From Acheta domesticus (Eukaryota > Arthropoda > Insecta > Orthoptera > Gryllidae), in NCBI GenBank assembly GCA_031308135.1, contig JAHLJT010009419.1:62246634-62310633 (forward strand): DNA of 64,000 bases, written 5' to 3'. Positions 1 to 12,900 of the stretch are shown here, piece by piece (the first letter of the stretch is position 1; the number at the start of each line of letters is the position of its first letter). Below the pieces are notes generated by a model. It had not been told where the DNA came from. It made no database searches and saw only the letters and a program-made list of their open reading frames with translations. The translations under genes were made by a program, and so were the position numbers.

Positions 1-1311
1 AATTTTTCGCTCTCCTAATAGTTTAATCGAAGTGAGGCTTTTAGAAGAAAATCACTTTTCATATAAAACATTTTAAGAGAGTTATTTGAGGTTGTTTCTA
101 AGAAAATGCCTTCCGATTATTTCAAAAAAACTTGCAATTGTCAGGTCATTTAATCTCTCTCTTAAGATTTTGAGAAATCACCAGAAATAGTTTGAAATAT
201 ATATGCTCAGAATTAATTAAATTTAAAAAACTGTAATGCTAATATCTCTTGATAAACATTAAAAATACATGGGTGTTATTAACTAAAACCAAATATTTTA
301 ATCAATGTGACGCTAAGTCATGGAATTTAGAGCAATTGCACTAATATCATGACTAGAGAGAGGATTTCTATGATTTGCATATTTTTGTTCGTTGCTTCAA
401 GTGATAACTAAGTGAATTTTTTTGCATTTGGGTAGAATTGGCTGCTATACAGGTTAATATGATGGTGAATATTTGTGCGCATTTGGCCGATTTTTCCTGT
501 TGCTGCAAGTTCATGTAAGTTTAAGCACACATTTTGCATATTTCGTTAAAATAGAGACTTATCTTTAAAAGGTTTAATCTCTAAAAAACATAGAAACTTT
601 TTATTTATGAATGTTCGTTAATTCGAAAGAGTTTGTCAAAGTTTGCGTTGGTGTTTCTTCTTTTCTGTAGATGATAAATACTTCTGCTAATGTAGGTTCC
701 TGATATCATTTATTTTTAGTCAGGCAGATGAAATGCATCAAGACATATTAGATGAATATTTACATATTATTTATCTCCGAAGTATAGTAGATTCTAATGT
801 TTGCAAAAATTTTTAGGTCCTAAATGCATATTTTTAAAAGCATATTTCAAGATATTTTAGATCATAAAAATCCATTCCCTAATTATGACATTCAGAGATC
901 ACGGGTTGGAAGGAGAGGGAAACATTGCCATCCAATCAGGAGCTCCAAGACCGAACATTTAAGTCGTAAAAATATTTCTAATAGTTGTGATAAAGTGATG
1001 TTTATGTTTGTTGAGCAGGGTACGTGGTCATAAAAATCCATTCCCTAATTATGACATTCAGAGATCACGGGTTGGAAGGAGAGGGAAACATTGCCATCCA
1101 ATCAGGAGCTCCAAGACCGAACATTTAAGTCGTAAAAATATTTCTAATAGTTGTGATAAAGTGATGTTTATGTTTGTTGAGCAGGGTACGTGGTGATGGG
1201 GTCGATTTCTAGTCGTGATCAAGTGATGTTTGTGTTTGTTGAACAGGATACGTGGTGATGGGGTGGATTTCTAGTCGTTGCGCTCAAGTGATATTTGTGT
1301 TTGCTGCGCAG
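1..1311. other. Upstream intron of HOGA1 (partial)
   Basis: AT-rich non-coding DNA to about 860, where I see no gene or repeat signature. A duplicated block and copied acceptor sequences follow, running up to the exon. Presumed to be the 3' part of the intron preceding the first visible HOGA1 exon, because that exon opens in mid-codon behind a CAG. Confidence 0.7.
863..1194 (+). repeat. 166-bp tandem duplication ending in a copied HOGA1 splice acceptor
   Basis: Two near-identical head-to-tail units, 863-1028 and 1029-1194. Each contains a segment related to the arms of the foldback at 15521-15709 (core ATTGCCATCCAATCAGGAGC) and ends with TTGTTGAGCAGGGTACGTGG, a copy of the exon acceptor plus first exon bases. 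Two shorter units (about 62 and 65 bp) continue to the genuine acceptor at 1311. Short ORFs here are repeat shadows. Confidence 0.9.
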
Positions 1312-1440
1312 GGTACGTGGTGATGGGGTCGAACGGCGAGTTCCCGCTGATGACGGCCGAGGAGCGCGTGGGGCTGGTGCGGCGCGTGCGGCAGCTGGCG
1401 GCGCGCGACCGCCTGGTCCTCGCCGGCCCCGCCTGCGAAG
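1312..1440 (+). CDS. HOGA1: HOGA1 exon (GSNGEF segment), first exon in window
   Basis: The exon begins after a CAG acceptor at 1309-1311 and completes a Gly codon begun in the upstream, unseen exon. It encodes [11 protein letters not shown] followed by a helix ([20 protein letters not shown]) and the LAGPACE strand, matching the human order GFVVQGSNGEF...RLLLAGSGCE. The donor is GAAG|GTAAGC at 1440/1441; one base of the next Gly codon is carried over (phase 1). The reading frame continues into the intron to 1700 by chance, including a CTT microsatellite, so the donor defines the exon end. Three near-copies of the acceptor and up to 22 exon bases lie just upstream (see findings). Confidence 0.92.
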
Positions 1441-3882
1441 GTAAGCGCACACTCCCACTCACAGCGCTGCACCGCACGTGTAGACGATCCCACAGGCGTA
1501 TCTACGGTACGTGCCATAGGCGCCAACTACAGGGGGCGCTAGTTCGAGTACAGCTGCTAATACAAATCTTCTTCTTCTCCTTCGTCTTCTTCTTCTTCTT
1601 CCTCTTCTTCTTCCATGGCAAGGGTTGGGAACCAATGGTCCGTTCCGAGACTCAGAACTGCTCTGACCACCTCATTCTAGGTCTGCCTACATCTCTGTAG
1701 CCCTTAGGTTTATATAACAGCTAACTTTGGTAATCTATTGGCTCCATCTTGTTTACATGTTGGAACCATTTCTGTTTGTATCTTTTAATATCATTTATTA
1801 TTCTATAGAAACTAAATCAAATAGCACCCCTAATCAAATAAATCAATCGTTAGCTAAATCAAATAATACTCCTAATTTGAAGTATTCTGATAGGGGCGCC
1901 AATTCTATGCTTGCCATCGGCGCCTGAATACCTAGATACGCTTCTGGAGTCATACACTGGTATAGCGCCCCACTATATTTCGCCACCTTCAGTTATCGCT
2001 CTTTGAAAGCAATGAAAAGTCATTCGTACTTGACCTCGGCTATTCCACTCGTGAAATAAAAACCAATAGTGCTTAATTATACATATGATATGCCCCAATC
2101 AGGGTGCTGTATCTCAGAAACTTTCTCGCTTTTTCTATCCGAGTTTTCTTATCTCTCCTACCACCACTAATCCCTACTTGAAAATGAATGAGCAACACCA
2201 TTCGGTAATCATAAATAAATTAAGACAGACACATTCATCAAACATATGTTTCACAATCTGAGACGATTGTGAATGAAAATAAAGAAGTTTCTTCCACATT
2301 TAATTTTAGAAAAGTGCGTATTTAATTAATGTATTTTCAACTGAAAGAATGTTTGTTAATTTAAATGTTAACGTTTGTTACATCAAGAGTTTGTTACTTC
2401 AAAACAAAATAAACGTACATTTCATGTCATCGTCTGTATATTCATTTGTTTATCTCGAGTTTGATTACGTATCGACACAGGGTTTACCCTTGTCCATCTG
2501 CTACATTAACAGATGCCTCTAATAGAACTAGCGAAATGTGAAAGGTAATTCAATAAAGTACATGAATATAATATTAATATTTGGCACATTTTGGAAACTG
2601 TTGGAAGAAATTTCATTCGTGAAATAATCCTATTAAATACTACTCATGCTTCGGAAATTATCAGATAAAGTCTCTCCTCGCTTCGCGAGTTGGGAAGTTA
2701 TCGACAATTTCCAAAGCACTCGCGGTTTTACCTACGAAAAAACGCCACTCTCGCCTACCACAATTCGCCTCCCGCAATTCGCCTCCCGAAATCTACAGGT
2801 AGAAGGAAGTATGCAGATAAAGGGAAATTTGAAGATAGGGGGAAATCTGCAGATGTAGGGAAATTTGCAGATAGAGGGAAATTTGCAGATAGAGGGAAAT
2901 TTGCAGATGGAGGGAAATTTGCAGATAGAGGGAAATTTGCAAATAGAGGGAAATTTACAGTTGGAAATCTACAGGTTGAGGGAAATCTGCAGGAAGAGGG
3001 AAATCTGCAGGTAAAGGTAAATCTGTAGGGAGAGGGAAATTTGTAGATAGGTAGGTAGGTAGAGAGAGAGAAAGAGTGAGAGAGAGAAATCTGGAGGTAG
3101 AGAGAGATGCAGAAATAGTGTTAGAGGGGGTAACACAGTCGTCCCTGGTATTTTCAGTTTATTTTATCGACTACTCTGAGCGATTGTATATTTGTGTTTT
3201 TCTGTAGGTTGTTCCTTACAAATTCCTCATTAAATTATTTGCTCTTGATATTTTCGTCTAATGTTATTACAATTTCGTATGTTTAGCTAAATAAGAAAGT
3301 GTAGAAGTTTCTTTCATTGTGAAACACTACATATTTAGCGGTGAGACAAGATTTTATTGAGAGTATTTCTAGGGTTTCCTCTAAGTAGAGATACTCTAAA
3401 ATCGTAGCGTATGAAGTACCGTATACAGAATCGTAGCATTTATACGCGTGACTACGTTGTCCCCTGTCCTGTCCAGTCCCCTACCCTGTCCCTTAAATTT
3501 TCTTACTCCCATCGGCCGACTTATACTTCTCTTTTTGAGTGTCGACGCCCCAAAAATTTATGATTTCCTCCGTAACTTCTTTTCATAGAAGGAAAACGGC
3601 GAAATCGTAAAGTGTGAAGCACCTGGTAAACTACATCTTTCCTGAAGGTTTACGAAGTCATTTTTGAATTGCAAATGTAGGGATTGAGTTTAAAGTTTCC
3701 GAGTATGTATACTACGTTTCTTTACTTCGTCGACACTTCAAACCTCAGGAAGATTTTGGCGTCTTTCAGTAGCTTCAGTGGCGTAGCCTAGTGGGGGCGG
3801 CAGGGGCGGGTCCCCCCAGGCGACACTTTTAAGGAGTGGCAACTTTGCACAATAAACAATAATAATAATAATAATAATAATA

Positions 3883-3922
<40 letters not shown>

Positions 3923-6900
3923 TTTATATTTGTAAAAATTTGAACCATTTCATTTCATATTTTTGTCGCACCTACAACTGGGACCGATTGAAATGAGCAC
4001 GAAATTTTGCATTACCTATTCTGTAGCGATTTCTTTAAATTAATATATAATAATGATATCTTGCTCATTATAGCGACTGGCAATACCATCTGTACTGACT
4101 TGGAAGGCTTGATCGTATTTTATTTTGTGCTTGAATTGCTTATGACTAACATTCAGGAAGACTGGCTCATATTATGTAAAGAAAAATGTTCAATATTGTA
4201 TAAGAACACCTGCAAATTACAGTACAGTACGGGTAAGTCCATTTACGGAAGCCCGTGAGTGACGCTTGACAAAAGTTTCATTGATGGATCGTCAGTTATC
4301 CAATTGACAATAACTTAATCGTCTATACGTATGCGCTTTCCAAACTGATTTTAGTGCTCATAAATACGTGTAGTGATTGTTAAATTATCTAACTTTGTTA
4401 AAATTGTATTGTTCCTGTACGTATACATTCGACTATGTATTAAATATTTTATTTGCGTTTCTTTATAAATGTAATTGTGTGTTTGACTATTTTGCTACAT
4501 TGCTCAAGATTATATATTTAAGTCTTTTAAATTGAAATATTTAAATAAGGGAACGACGAAATTTTCCTCCGCCACGGGCGGCTGACACCCACGCTACGCC
4601 ACTGAAGAGCTTTTTCCATGTTGGGCAGTCTCGTGCTTTATTTTTATATTGCTCAAGGACATCAGACCAAATTGTTATTGGTATGCCATAGTACACAAAA
4701 AGTTCCACGCACGCTTAAACATTCTTGAATGAGTTTGTAAACGTCGCTGGTTTGGTTTGATTAGAACTGAAAATACTAGTAAAATATAAATCACAGAATA
4801 TGGCAAAGAATTATCGTAAAAATTAACTTAAATTACAATACTTTGTCTTATTGCAATCACTAAAATGATCATTAATGTTCTTAATTTGAGCTCTGTTTTA
4901 CAAATCAACGTTTCCTTTCCCGATGCTAGTTGCGCAGAGTAGCTCGTGGCATGCTACGGAGCCAGGACGCGTGCCACTGCCACCAGTAGAAGACCTTGAC
5001 ACCACTGTCGTATCATATAAGAGATACGGATTCTGAAGCTCAAGAAAACGTGCGCAGATTACACTTCTCAATATATCACGTACATTTTTTTACAGTTGTT
5101 TGATAACAAAAAAGACGTATATAGCTTCTACGTATATAGGCTTCTAAATTTGGGGTAATAAAAATGTTGGTGAAAACACATTTCCGTACTATTTATACTG
5201 AAATGCCAAGTACACTGTTCCTGCTAATGGATACTCTAATCTAGTGATGTCAGAGTCGTACCACCAGCAGGAGTCCGTGGCACAATTAGTACGACGAAAT
5301 CACCTCTCCACGTAGTTGATCATATCGCCACAGGAAAGCAGTAGATAGTAAAGTTGACCGCCACGCTTTTACGCTTTACAGATGAAATACAATTATGTGG
5401 GATGTAGATAAATAAATTTAAGAACGTTTGTTGTTGTTTTTATTTATATTTTTACTTATATTTCTCTCTTCATATTCTCTTTTTACATGCAATTCCACGA
5501 AGTTGGAAAGTGGCGAAGTTACTACCTGATAGTTTCCTTTCCCGATGCTAGTTGCCGTTGAAAAGCTCATGCCATGCTACGGTGCCATGAAGCGTGCCAC
5601 TGCCACCAGTAGCCTTCAGGCGCTCGCGCGATTTTAGTGTTACAGGTGAGATCGCAGGGGCGATTTTGGCTGCCGACGAAACATCCTTTTCTTTTTCTCA
5701 ATATTACAGCGTCTTTTGATCGTCAGTCTTGGGGAATTTATTAAATAAGATCAACTGGGCATTGTAGTATCTTAAAACTTTATCGAAACAATTTTAATTA
5801 CTCTCCGGAAAAGAAATTTCTGGAAATAATCTGCAAAATAAGTCTTTTATTTTGTCTTCACAAAATATTGATAAGTACATACAATATAATAGTGGCATAA
5901 TAAAAAATCTAAATTAAAATCGAATTAAGTAGGAAGGTAAAAATCTAACAAATAAGATGAAAATGGTAAAGAGAGGGTGAGAGATTGTGTAGGTAGCGAG
6001 AAATGTTTTAATAAAACGAAAATAGTAAATATTAGGAATATAAATTACTAAAATCCACTGAAATAACGTACAAATAACATGTGATGAATAACCAATTCAT
6101 TTAATTTACACAATAATTAGCATTAGATGATAATTTTGACATTTTTGTTGCAAAAATTTGTGAAAAATATTTCTACATTTTCATCACACTCGTGGGGGAA
6201 AAAAACTGGAACAGGCGCGATCGCATATCGGTGTTTACACCGCGTAGAGCGAAGACTTATAACAGTCACTTTTGCGCTAATGTTGTGTCTCAATAGATAA
6301 CTAGAGAATACCTGGCTTCTGGCCATGCTGAGTTCAAACATTAACGCGCAACGCTGTTTTATTATCAAAGGCGGCATTTATACCGCCCATGCGATCGCTC
6401 GAAGGATAGGAGACCTTGACGTCATTGCTCTATCTCAGTGTTGTCAGGTCGATGCCACGAGCGGGGGTCCGTGGCACGAGTGCCACGACGAAATCGCCTC
6501 TCCACGCAGTTCATAACCCCGCCGCAAGAGACAACGCCATCACTATTGTAAAACGGAGGGGGTGTACTAATAGTTTCCTCTTCCGACGCTAGTGGCGCAG
6601 GAAGCTCGTGGCGTGGCACAGTGCCGCGAGGCGTACCACTGCCACCAGTAGGAGACCTTGACGTCACTTGCTCTGAACGTTGCGCCATGCAGTAGCGACC
6701 GCGGGTGCCAGACCCGGGGCGGCCGGCCCTAGCGCAGCGTGGAGCTGTAGCGTTGTGTTGCAGGGACGGCGGCCACCTTGGAGCTATGCCACGCGATGGC
6801 GGAGGCGGGCGCTGACGCCGTGATGGTGATCAACCCCAGCTACTACAAGACCAGCATGACGGTACATCTCTCACATTATATTATTTTATAAATTTATTTT

Positions 6901-9900
6901 TATTTATTTAGTCTGTTAAAAACTTGTTGAAAAGATTTTTCGTTACTGTATTTTCATATTTCTTTTTTAATTTCTTCTTTCTGAATTTTCTCTCTTTCTT
7001 TTCCTTTTCTTGTTTCTTTCCTTCCTTATTTGTTTCTTTCCGTGTTGTATCCTTAAATTCACAATTGTTTTTGTAAATCCCCGTGAGTTAAGGTCCAAAT
7101 GCTTCAATTGACACTATTTGAGTAGAAATAGAAGGGCCGCGACGTCCATTGCGTGTTGTAATGTCAATGATATCGGTGATGCAGGAAATATGTGTTACTA
7201 GACACTTTTAGTTTCTACGAAGGAGAATGATTAGGATAGTGATTGATAGGCACAATATTTTAAAAAATTGAAGTGATGAAGATTCAAAAAAAGGCCGAAA
7301 CTTTGGCTATATAAAGAATTATTATAGTAGTTTGAAATATACTGAAGAAAATTCCCCCCAAAATATTCCTTTCTTCTTTCTTTTCTCTTCCGTCTTTCAT
7401 ACCATTCTTCTTCTTTCCTTTCTAGAAAGAAAGAACATATAAACTGGTAAATTTTCTTTGAAGCTCGCTTTCCGCCTGTTTATATTACCTTTTCTCCATG
7501 AATTCCCTTAAAATGTTTAACTTTGGATCAGAAAATTCTCCTGTTTTAAATGTTTCTCTTTCTTTATTTCCATATTGTTAGTTTTGTTATTATACATATA
7601 AAATCCACTCTACGTAGCTACAAGCGTCCTAAGAGGAGATCAAATGGCTATGGGTGCCTTTACAATATTTGCGCAATATATGAGCCAATCCTAATAACCC
7701 GTTAATTTGCACTAACCAGTCTAGGGAGTTTGGACACGTTCTTGAAAATTAAGATTGAAAAGAAATCATCATTCTGCCACTCTGTGGCCGTTATCCTAAA
7801 GTTGAATACACACCATCCTATTGTAATGGAAATGAAATCATATTTCAAACGGTCCAAATATGTCCTCGAGTAGTAGTTAGTGCAGATTTAAATGGACAGA
7901 GGCAATTACAGAAATTTGCAGGCAGGGGGAGGACATGACACTAGGAAGGATTACACAACAGTGATTTATAATTGGTCGCAGTGATAATTAGCATGCACTT
8001 TGAGTTCTAATTTAGCATATATGATTTCGGTAAGCTGTATGTGATTAATTCTGTGGCTCGAGTGGTCATTAATTGCTCAAATTAGTACGATCAATTGATT
8101 AACGGTTCGCACGAGAGGTTTCAAATGAATAATTGTTAGTTTCTGTATCGGCGTAAGTATATCACAGAAGGTCATTTGTATAAAGTGTGACATACTTCAA
8201 TCAGACGCATAATTAATGAGATTTGGGAAAACGGTAGAAGAGACGTCCATTAATAATTAGAAACATATCTCTGAGGCATATTTCGAAATGTGTATAATAG
8301 AATTCGAGAAATAAGACAGGCTACAGTTGAATTAGCTTGATTTCAACATGTACCTACTTACGTTAACAGAAAGCTTTTTCATTCATAAATCGACAATCAC
8401 CATTAAAAACTGTCCATTTTAATTGTGACATCGGAATACTTCGAGAAGAACGAACTCACGGAAACAATATCTGGAATAAAAGAAAACCTTTGTAGGAGTT
8501 GAACAATGTACATGGGTTGTGTCAGAAATAATTTTTTCTAAAAGAAATATTATCGGATCCCATAATTTTATTTGTTGCGTGAATGAAATGCTGTATTAAC
8601 GTGTGTTCACATTGTTATGTCGCGCTTATCACGTCGCGCATGACTTTTGGATTTGGCGCGCGAGCAGCAAGACAGCGCGCTCTGGCGGGAATCGGCGGCG
8701 TCGACGGTAAGCCATGGGCACGGCCTAGCAGGCTCGAGCCGTGGGAGCGAGTCGCCGCCTAGCATCGGCCCTTTAAAGCAGTGATGTGCGTCTACACGTA
8801 AAGAACCATAGTCTACGTCTACGCGTAAACAACGCGTAGACAACGTACCCTGCGTAGACAAAGGTAATCTATGTAGACAACGGTAATCATCTTTTTTTCT
8901 GGGGCAGGGGCGAAACAACGAGGGCCAAGTTCCGACCCCGAATGCCATTTATTTATGATTACACTCAATTTATTCAAAACGAATACTACATACTGATTTT
9001 ATCATACCCAAAGGCCATTATGATGCCATCAAATGCCATTATGAACAAACGTATTTAAAATTTCAAGTTAACATTGTTTTCCTTCAAAAATATGTCTGGG
9101 GCGGATGAGAATCGTGACTGGATTTGCCTTCTTCTCCTGCCTTAAACTTTTTCGAGTCATTTGATGTGAAAAAAATAAATAGTCTACATACATTACATTG
9201 TCTACGTAGTCTACGCGTAAATAGAGTCATGTAGACTACGTGTAGATTACGTGTAGAAAACACGCGTAGACGTAAAATTATAGTCTACGGCACAACTCTG
9301 CTTTAAAGGGAGCCGGCTGGCACCCCGAAGGCAGTCCCGAGTGGAGTTACGAGTCTTGTCCAGAGAAACAGCAGTCAGGAGTCTATCGTCTTGGGGCGAC
9401 GATCTCAGCCAGCGTCGGCGGGAAACGTCCAGGAGCCGGACGTTTAGAGAAGCAGGGAACTGGAGATTGCCAAGGTTGGCAGCTATTGTAATTAAGGAAT
9501 CAATAAATTGTTGTTGAGTTAGCGTGCGACTTTTATTTATGGACATAACACACATGGCTTTGTATCTTTAGTACAGAGAACAATGTAAAACCTGTTGTCC
9601 GACTGCCGCCGTGCCAGATGAATGTAACCTGTTTCAAGCAGCGCTCACATTCCAAGAAAGCGTGGTCGATGAAAGAAATGCCAGAGAATATCCCAGCGAA
9701 TTGATTGAAGCTCTTGAGAATAATGCCCTTCCATATCGGATAGTCGCGAGATAGCCAAGGAAATTTCAGTGATTGATTCCTGATTCCCCCCGTCAACTAA
9801 TGAGGTCATTAGTCCCGTAAGTGTAGTGCACGATTTGCTTCTTTGTAGAGTGAAGGGTTAATAAGAACTGAAGTTTCAACATTAAAGCGTGATTTGTTTT

Positions 9901-12900
9901 GTTTTGCTTCTGTGTCTTAAGTGGCTGTTCTAAGAATAATGCAGATCGTGGACATTCAAATATCTGAAAAGCGAATGTTGAATATCAAGAAGTGAAGTCG
10001 GAAGCAGATATCTTTACTCTTTTTCAGATCTTTTGATTTTTAATTATTTTTATTTAGTATATGTATATGTTCCGTAAAGGGAAATTGGCCTCGATGCAGT
10101 TAGATCCCGGGGTTCCTACTCGATCACCCAACTAGGAACCCGAGATGTCTGGAATTCTCTTAACCTTCGTGACTTCACGTAGTTAACAAATTGGACTAGC
10201 GACGCCGGTTTCGCGGTCGTGGCCTTTCAGCAGACCCATCCCAGCATTCGCCGGGATGACCGAGGGAAACCACGGAAAGCCCAGTCAGGATGGCTGGAAC
10301 GGGGATTGAGCCTGGGCCTCTCGAATGCGAAGTCAGCGCGCCACGCCTGAGCCACTTCGCTGGGTGATTTTAAGTAGTAAATACTAAATTCAAGAGTGAA
10401 CCAATGTGATTAAGCAACACAGAATTTCCTTTCAGAAAGTTGAGCAATTTTTAGAACCAACTTTACGCTCCAGAATGCCTAGCGTTCAAGCAGAACAACT
10501 GGAAGTCTTTTCTCTTCCTGTAAATCTCATTGTCTCTCTCTCTCACACACACTCTCTCAATCTCTTTCACTCTCTTTAACTGTCTCGCACACACACACAC
10601 ACTCTCAATTTCTCTCTCATTCTCTTTTTACCTCTCTCACATACTCTCTGAATCTCTCCCTGAATTTCTCTCTCAATCTCTCTCTCTGAATTTCTCTCTC
10701 AATCTCTCTCTCTCTGAATCTCTTCTCAATCTCTCACTCATTCTCACATTTTCTCTCACTCTCTTTCACTCTCACCATTTATTTAACAGCGTCCTGTAAT
10801 TTATAATTCTCTCTTCCGTCCTTTCTCTTACGCTATTGATAACTGTTATTTTGGATTCTTTTGCTTATTTCATGAAAGTACTTTCGCTTTACGGACGCAT
10901 TCTCTATCGTTGGAATTGCTTTCCAGCGATTATAACGTATGAAAGAACGATGATTTGGGAATGAAACGCAGAGTCTTTTATAAAGGGCCTCCTCTCATTT
11001 TGTTGAGTATTGGGAGATCGAGCTGACAAGTTCAGAAATGATTAGCTAGAATGTCTGTTCCCTCTCACTCTCTATCATTCTCTCCCCCTCTAAGTTTTCT
11101 CTTTAATCTTCTTAGTAACGTCCTTTGATTTATCTTTGTCTCTCGTGTTTCTTCTCGCACTCTCTCGTTCACTCGTGTTCTAGTATTCTTTCTCTCAGTA
11201 TTTGTTTTCAGTTTTCCTGTAAATATTCTTCTATTTATAACCTTAATCTTTCGAATTAGTTTCTCCCTGTGGTAAATATCCTACCGAAGGACTATGATTA
11301 GTAAATAAAGAGAAAAAACTTTCTAAAACTCTTGCCCAAGATAGAGCCGGCCGTAGAATCCTTTCATTTTGTGAAATATCGAGACATCTAGTTGGCCAGT
11401 GAAGTACAGAGTAGGATACTTAAAATGTCTTTCACAATCTTATCGTTCTTTCTTCTCGCTCTTCTTTCTATCCAGAAACTTTCTTAGTAGTGTCCTTTGA
11501 ATTATTGTTCTCTCAACTCTTTTTTTCGTATCGTCCCTTTTCTTCAGTTTTTCTTTGTCTTTCAGTTTTCCTGCAAATGGCCTTCGATTAATAAACCCAA
11601 TCGTTCAAATTATTTTCTCGCGATGGAAAGTATCCTATGAAAGCGCTCCGATTAGTGAATGAAACGAAGAGCCTTTCTGGAGCTCTTGTCTGGGCCAGCG
11701 CCAACTCCTTTTCGCTTTGCCCGCCGCGCCGCGCCGCGCCGCACCGTCGCTGCTCTTGTAATGAGCCTCCTCGCCACAATGGCCAGGAAGAGCAGAAGGC
11801 GAGCGGTGCAGGGGGAGACGCAACGCGGGGGAGTGCGACAGTCCGCTGGAAAACGAGGTGTTTTCGCAAAGTTGCTGGGAAATTAATGTTATAATTTCGA
11901 AAGTTTGAAAAGCACGCTTCGCCGAGCTTCAACGAACTCCGTCTCTGCCGGCATTTTAAATTGCGTTCGCTCGCCTGGATTATGTATATACGCCACGTTC
12001 GCCGAATTTCCTGTCGTGATACGTGCGCGAAACACGTGGAACGTGTTGCGAAAGGCCCTGGAAATGAGCACCGTCGTTAGAGCTCTAAACGTGTGCGAGC
12101 TTTTGTTAGTACTTCCGCTTATTCGCGAGAGGAAAGAGAACTAAAGCACCTTGCTTTCTGGACGAGTCAAAAGTGCGTGAATGTTTGAAAATGATTTTAG
12201 ATTGAATAGATATTTTTCGTCGTTTTTATGGTACTTTTTTCTATGCATTGGATGCGAAGATTATCTGGGAGATTCTATAGCCATCGTTGGTAGGTAGAGA
12301 CAAGGAAACAAACGTAAAAGAAAAAGTGTGACAGTGATTGAAGAATACGAGTTTAAGCTGAACGTATGACTAATTCGTTTTTTAATGTTCCTGTCAGATG
12401 GACGTTATCAGGGTTAGAATTCGAGGCAGGAGGACTGGAGCTTGACATTCACTGAAGGTAGCAAATGTAGATCTTCAGCATTAGTGGTGAAAAATACCAG
12501 ACATATAAAAGACATATAAAAGATCAGATATATTAGAACTTTATGTTTAAAAACATTTTAAGAGCATATCTCGTTGCTTGTAGAGTTTGAAGACGCACAG
12601 CTGAAGTGTTCATTTACATTTTCTTCCTCTCCTACTTCTCCGCAGACGTCGCTTCTTCCACTCAGGTTCGCACTTTTTTTTCAGGTGTGGCCCACCCAGT
12701 ACTTGCCTGATTCCCAACACTCATACCGATCCAGCTCGCAGACCCCTATTTGCAGAATGAACATGTCCCCTCTGCCTAGCAAAGCTCGCGGGCACATCGT
12801 GCTAGTCACGAGATATCGGGAAGAAACTCAACGCTGCTGAGAATCGTAACCCCGTACGATGTAACCTTTGTAGCAAACAGCCTCACGTGTACCGGAAGTG

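Larger units (their letters stand above)
1441..6763. other. HOGA1 intron (5.3 kb) with MITEs and repeats
   Basis: Starts GTAAGC and ends TTGCAG. Contains a CTT microsatellite (about 1568-1616), a possible MITE (1495-1945), an 18-bp minisatellite, a hAT MITE and a cluster of dispersed repeat copies at 4.9-6.7 kb. No coding exon was recognised inside it. Confidence 0.8.

Noticed and set aside
1278..1700. 140-codon ORF through the first visible HOGA1 exon
   Set aside because: Only 1312-1440 is exonic; the rest is upstream repeat and downstream intron with a CTT microsatellite.
11588..11932. Overlapping ORFs in a GC-rich patch
   Set aside because: Open on both strands owing to GC content; no domain, and no splice support.
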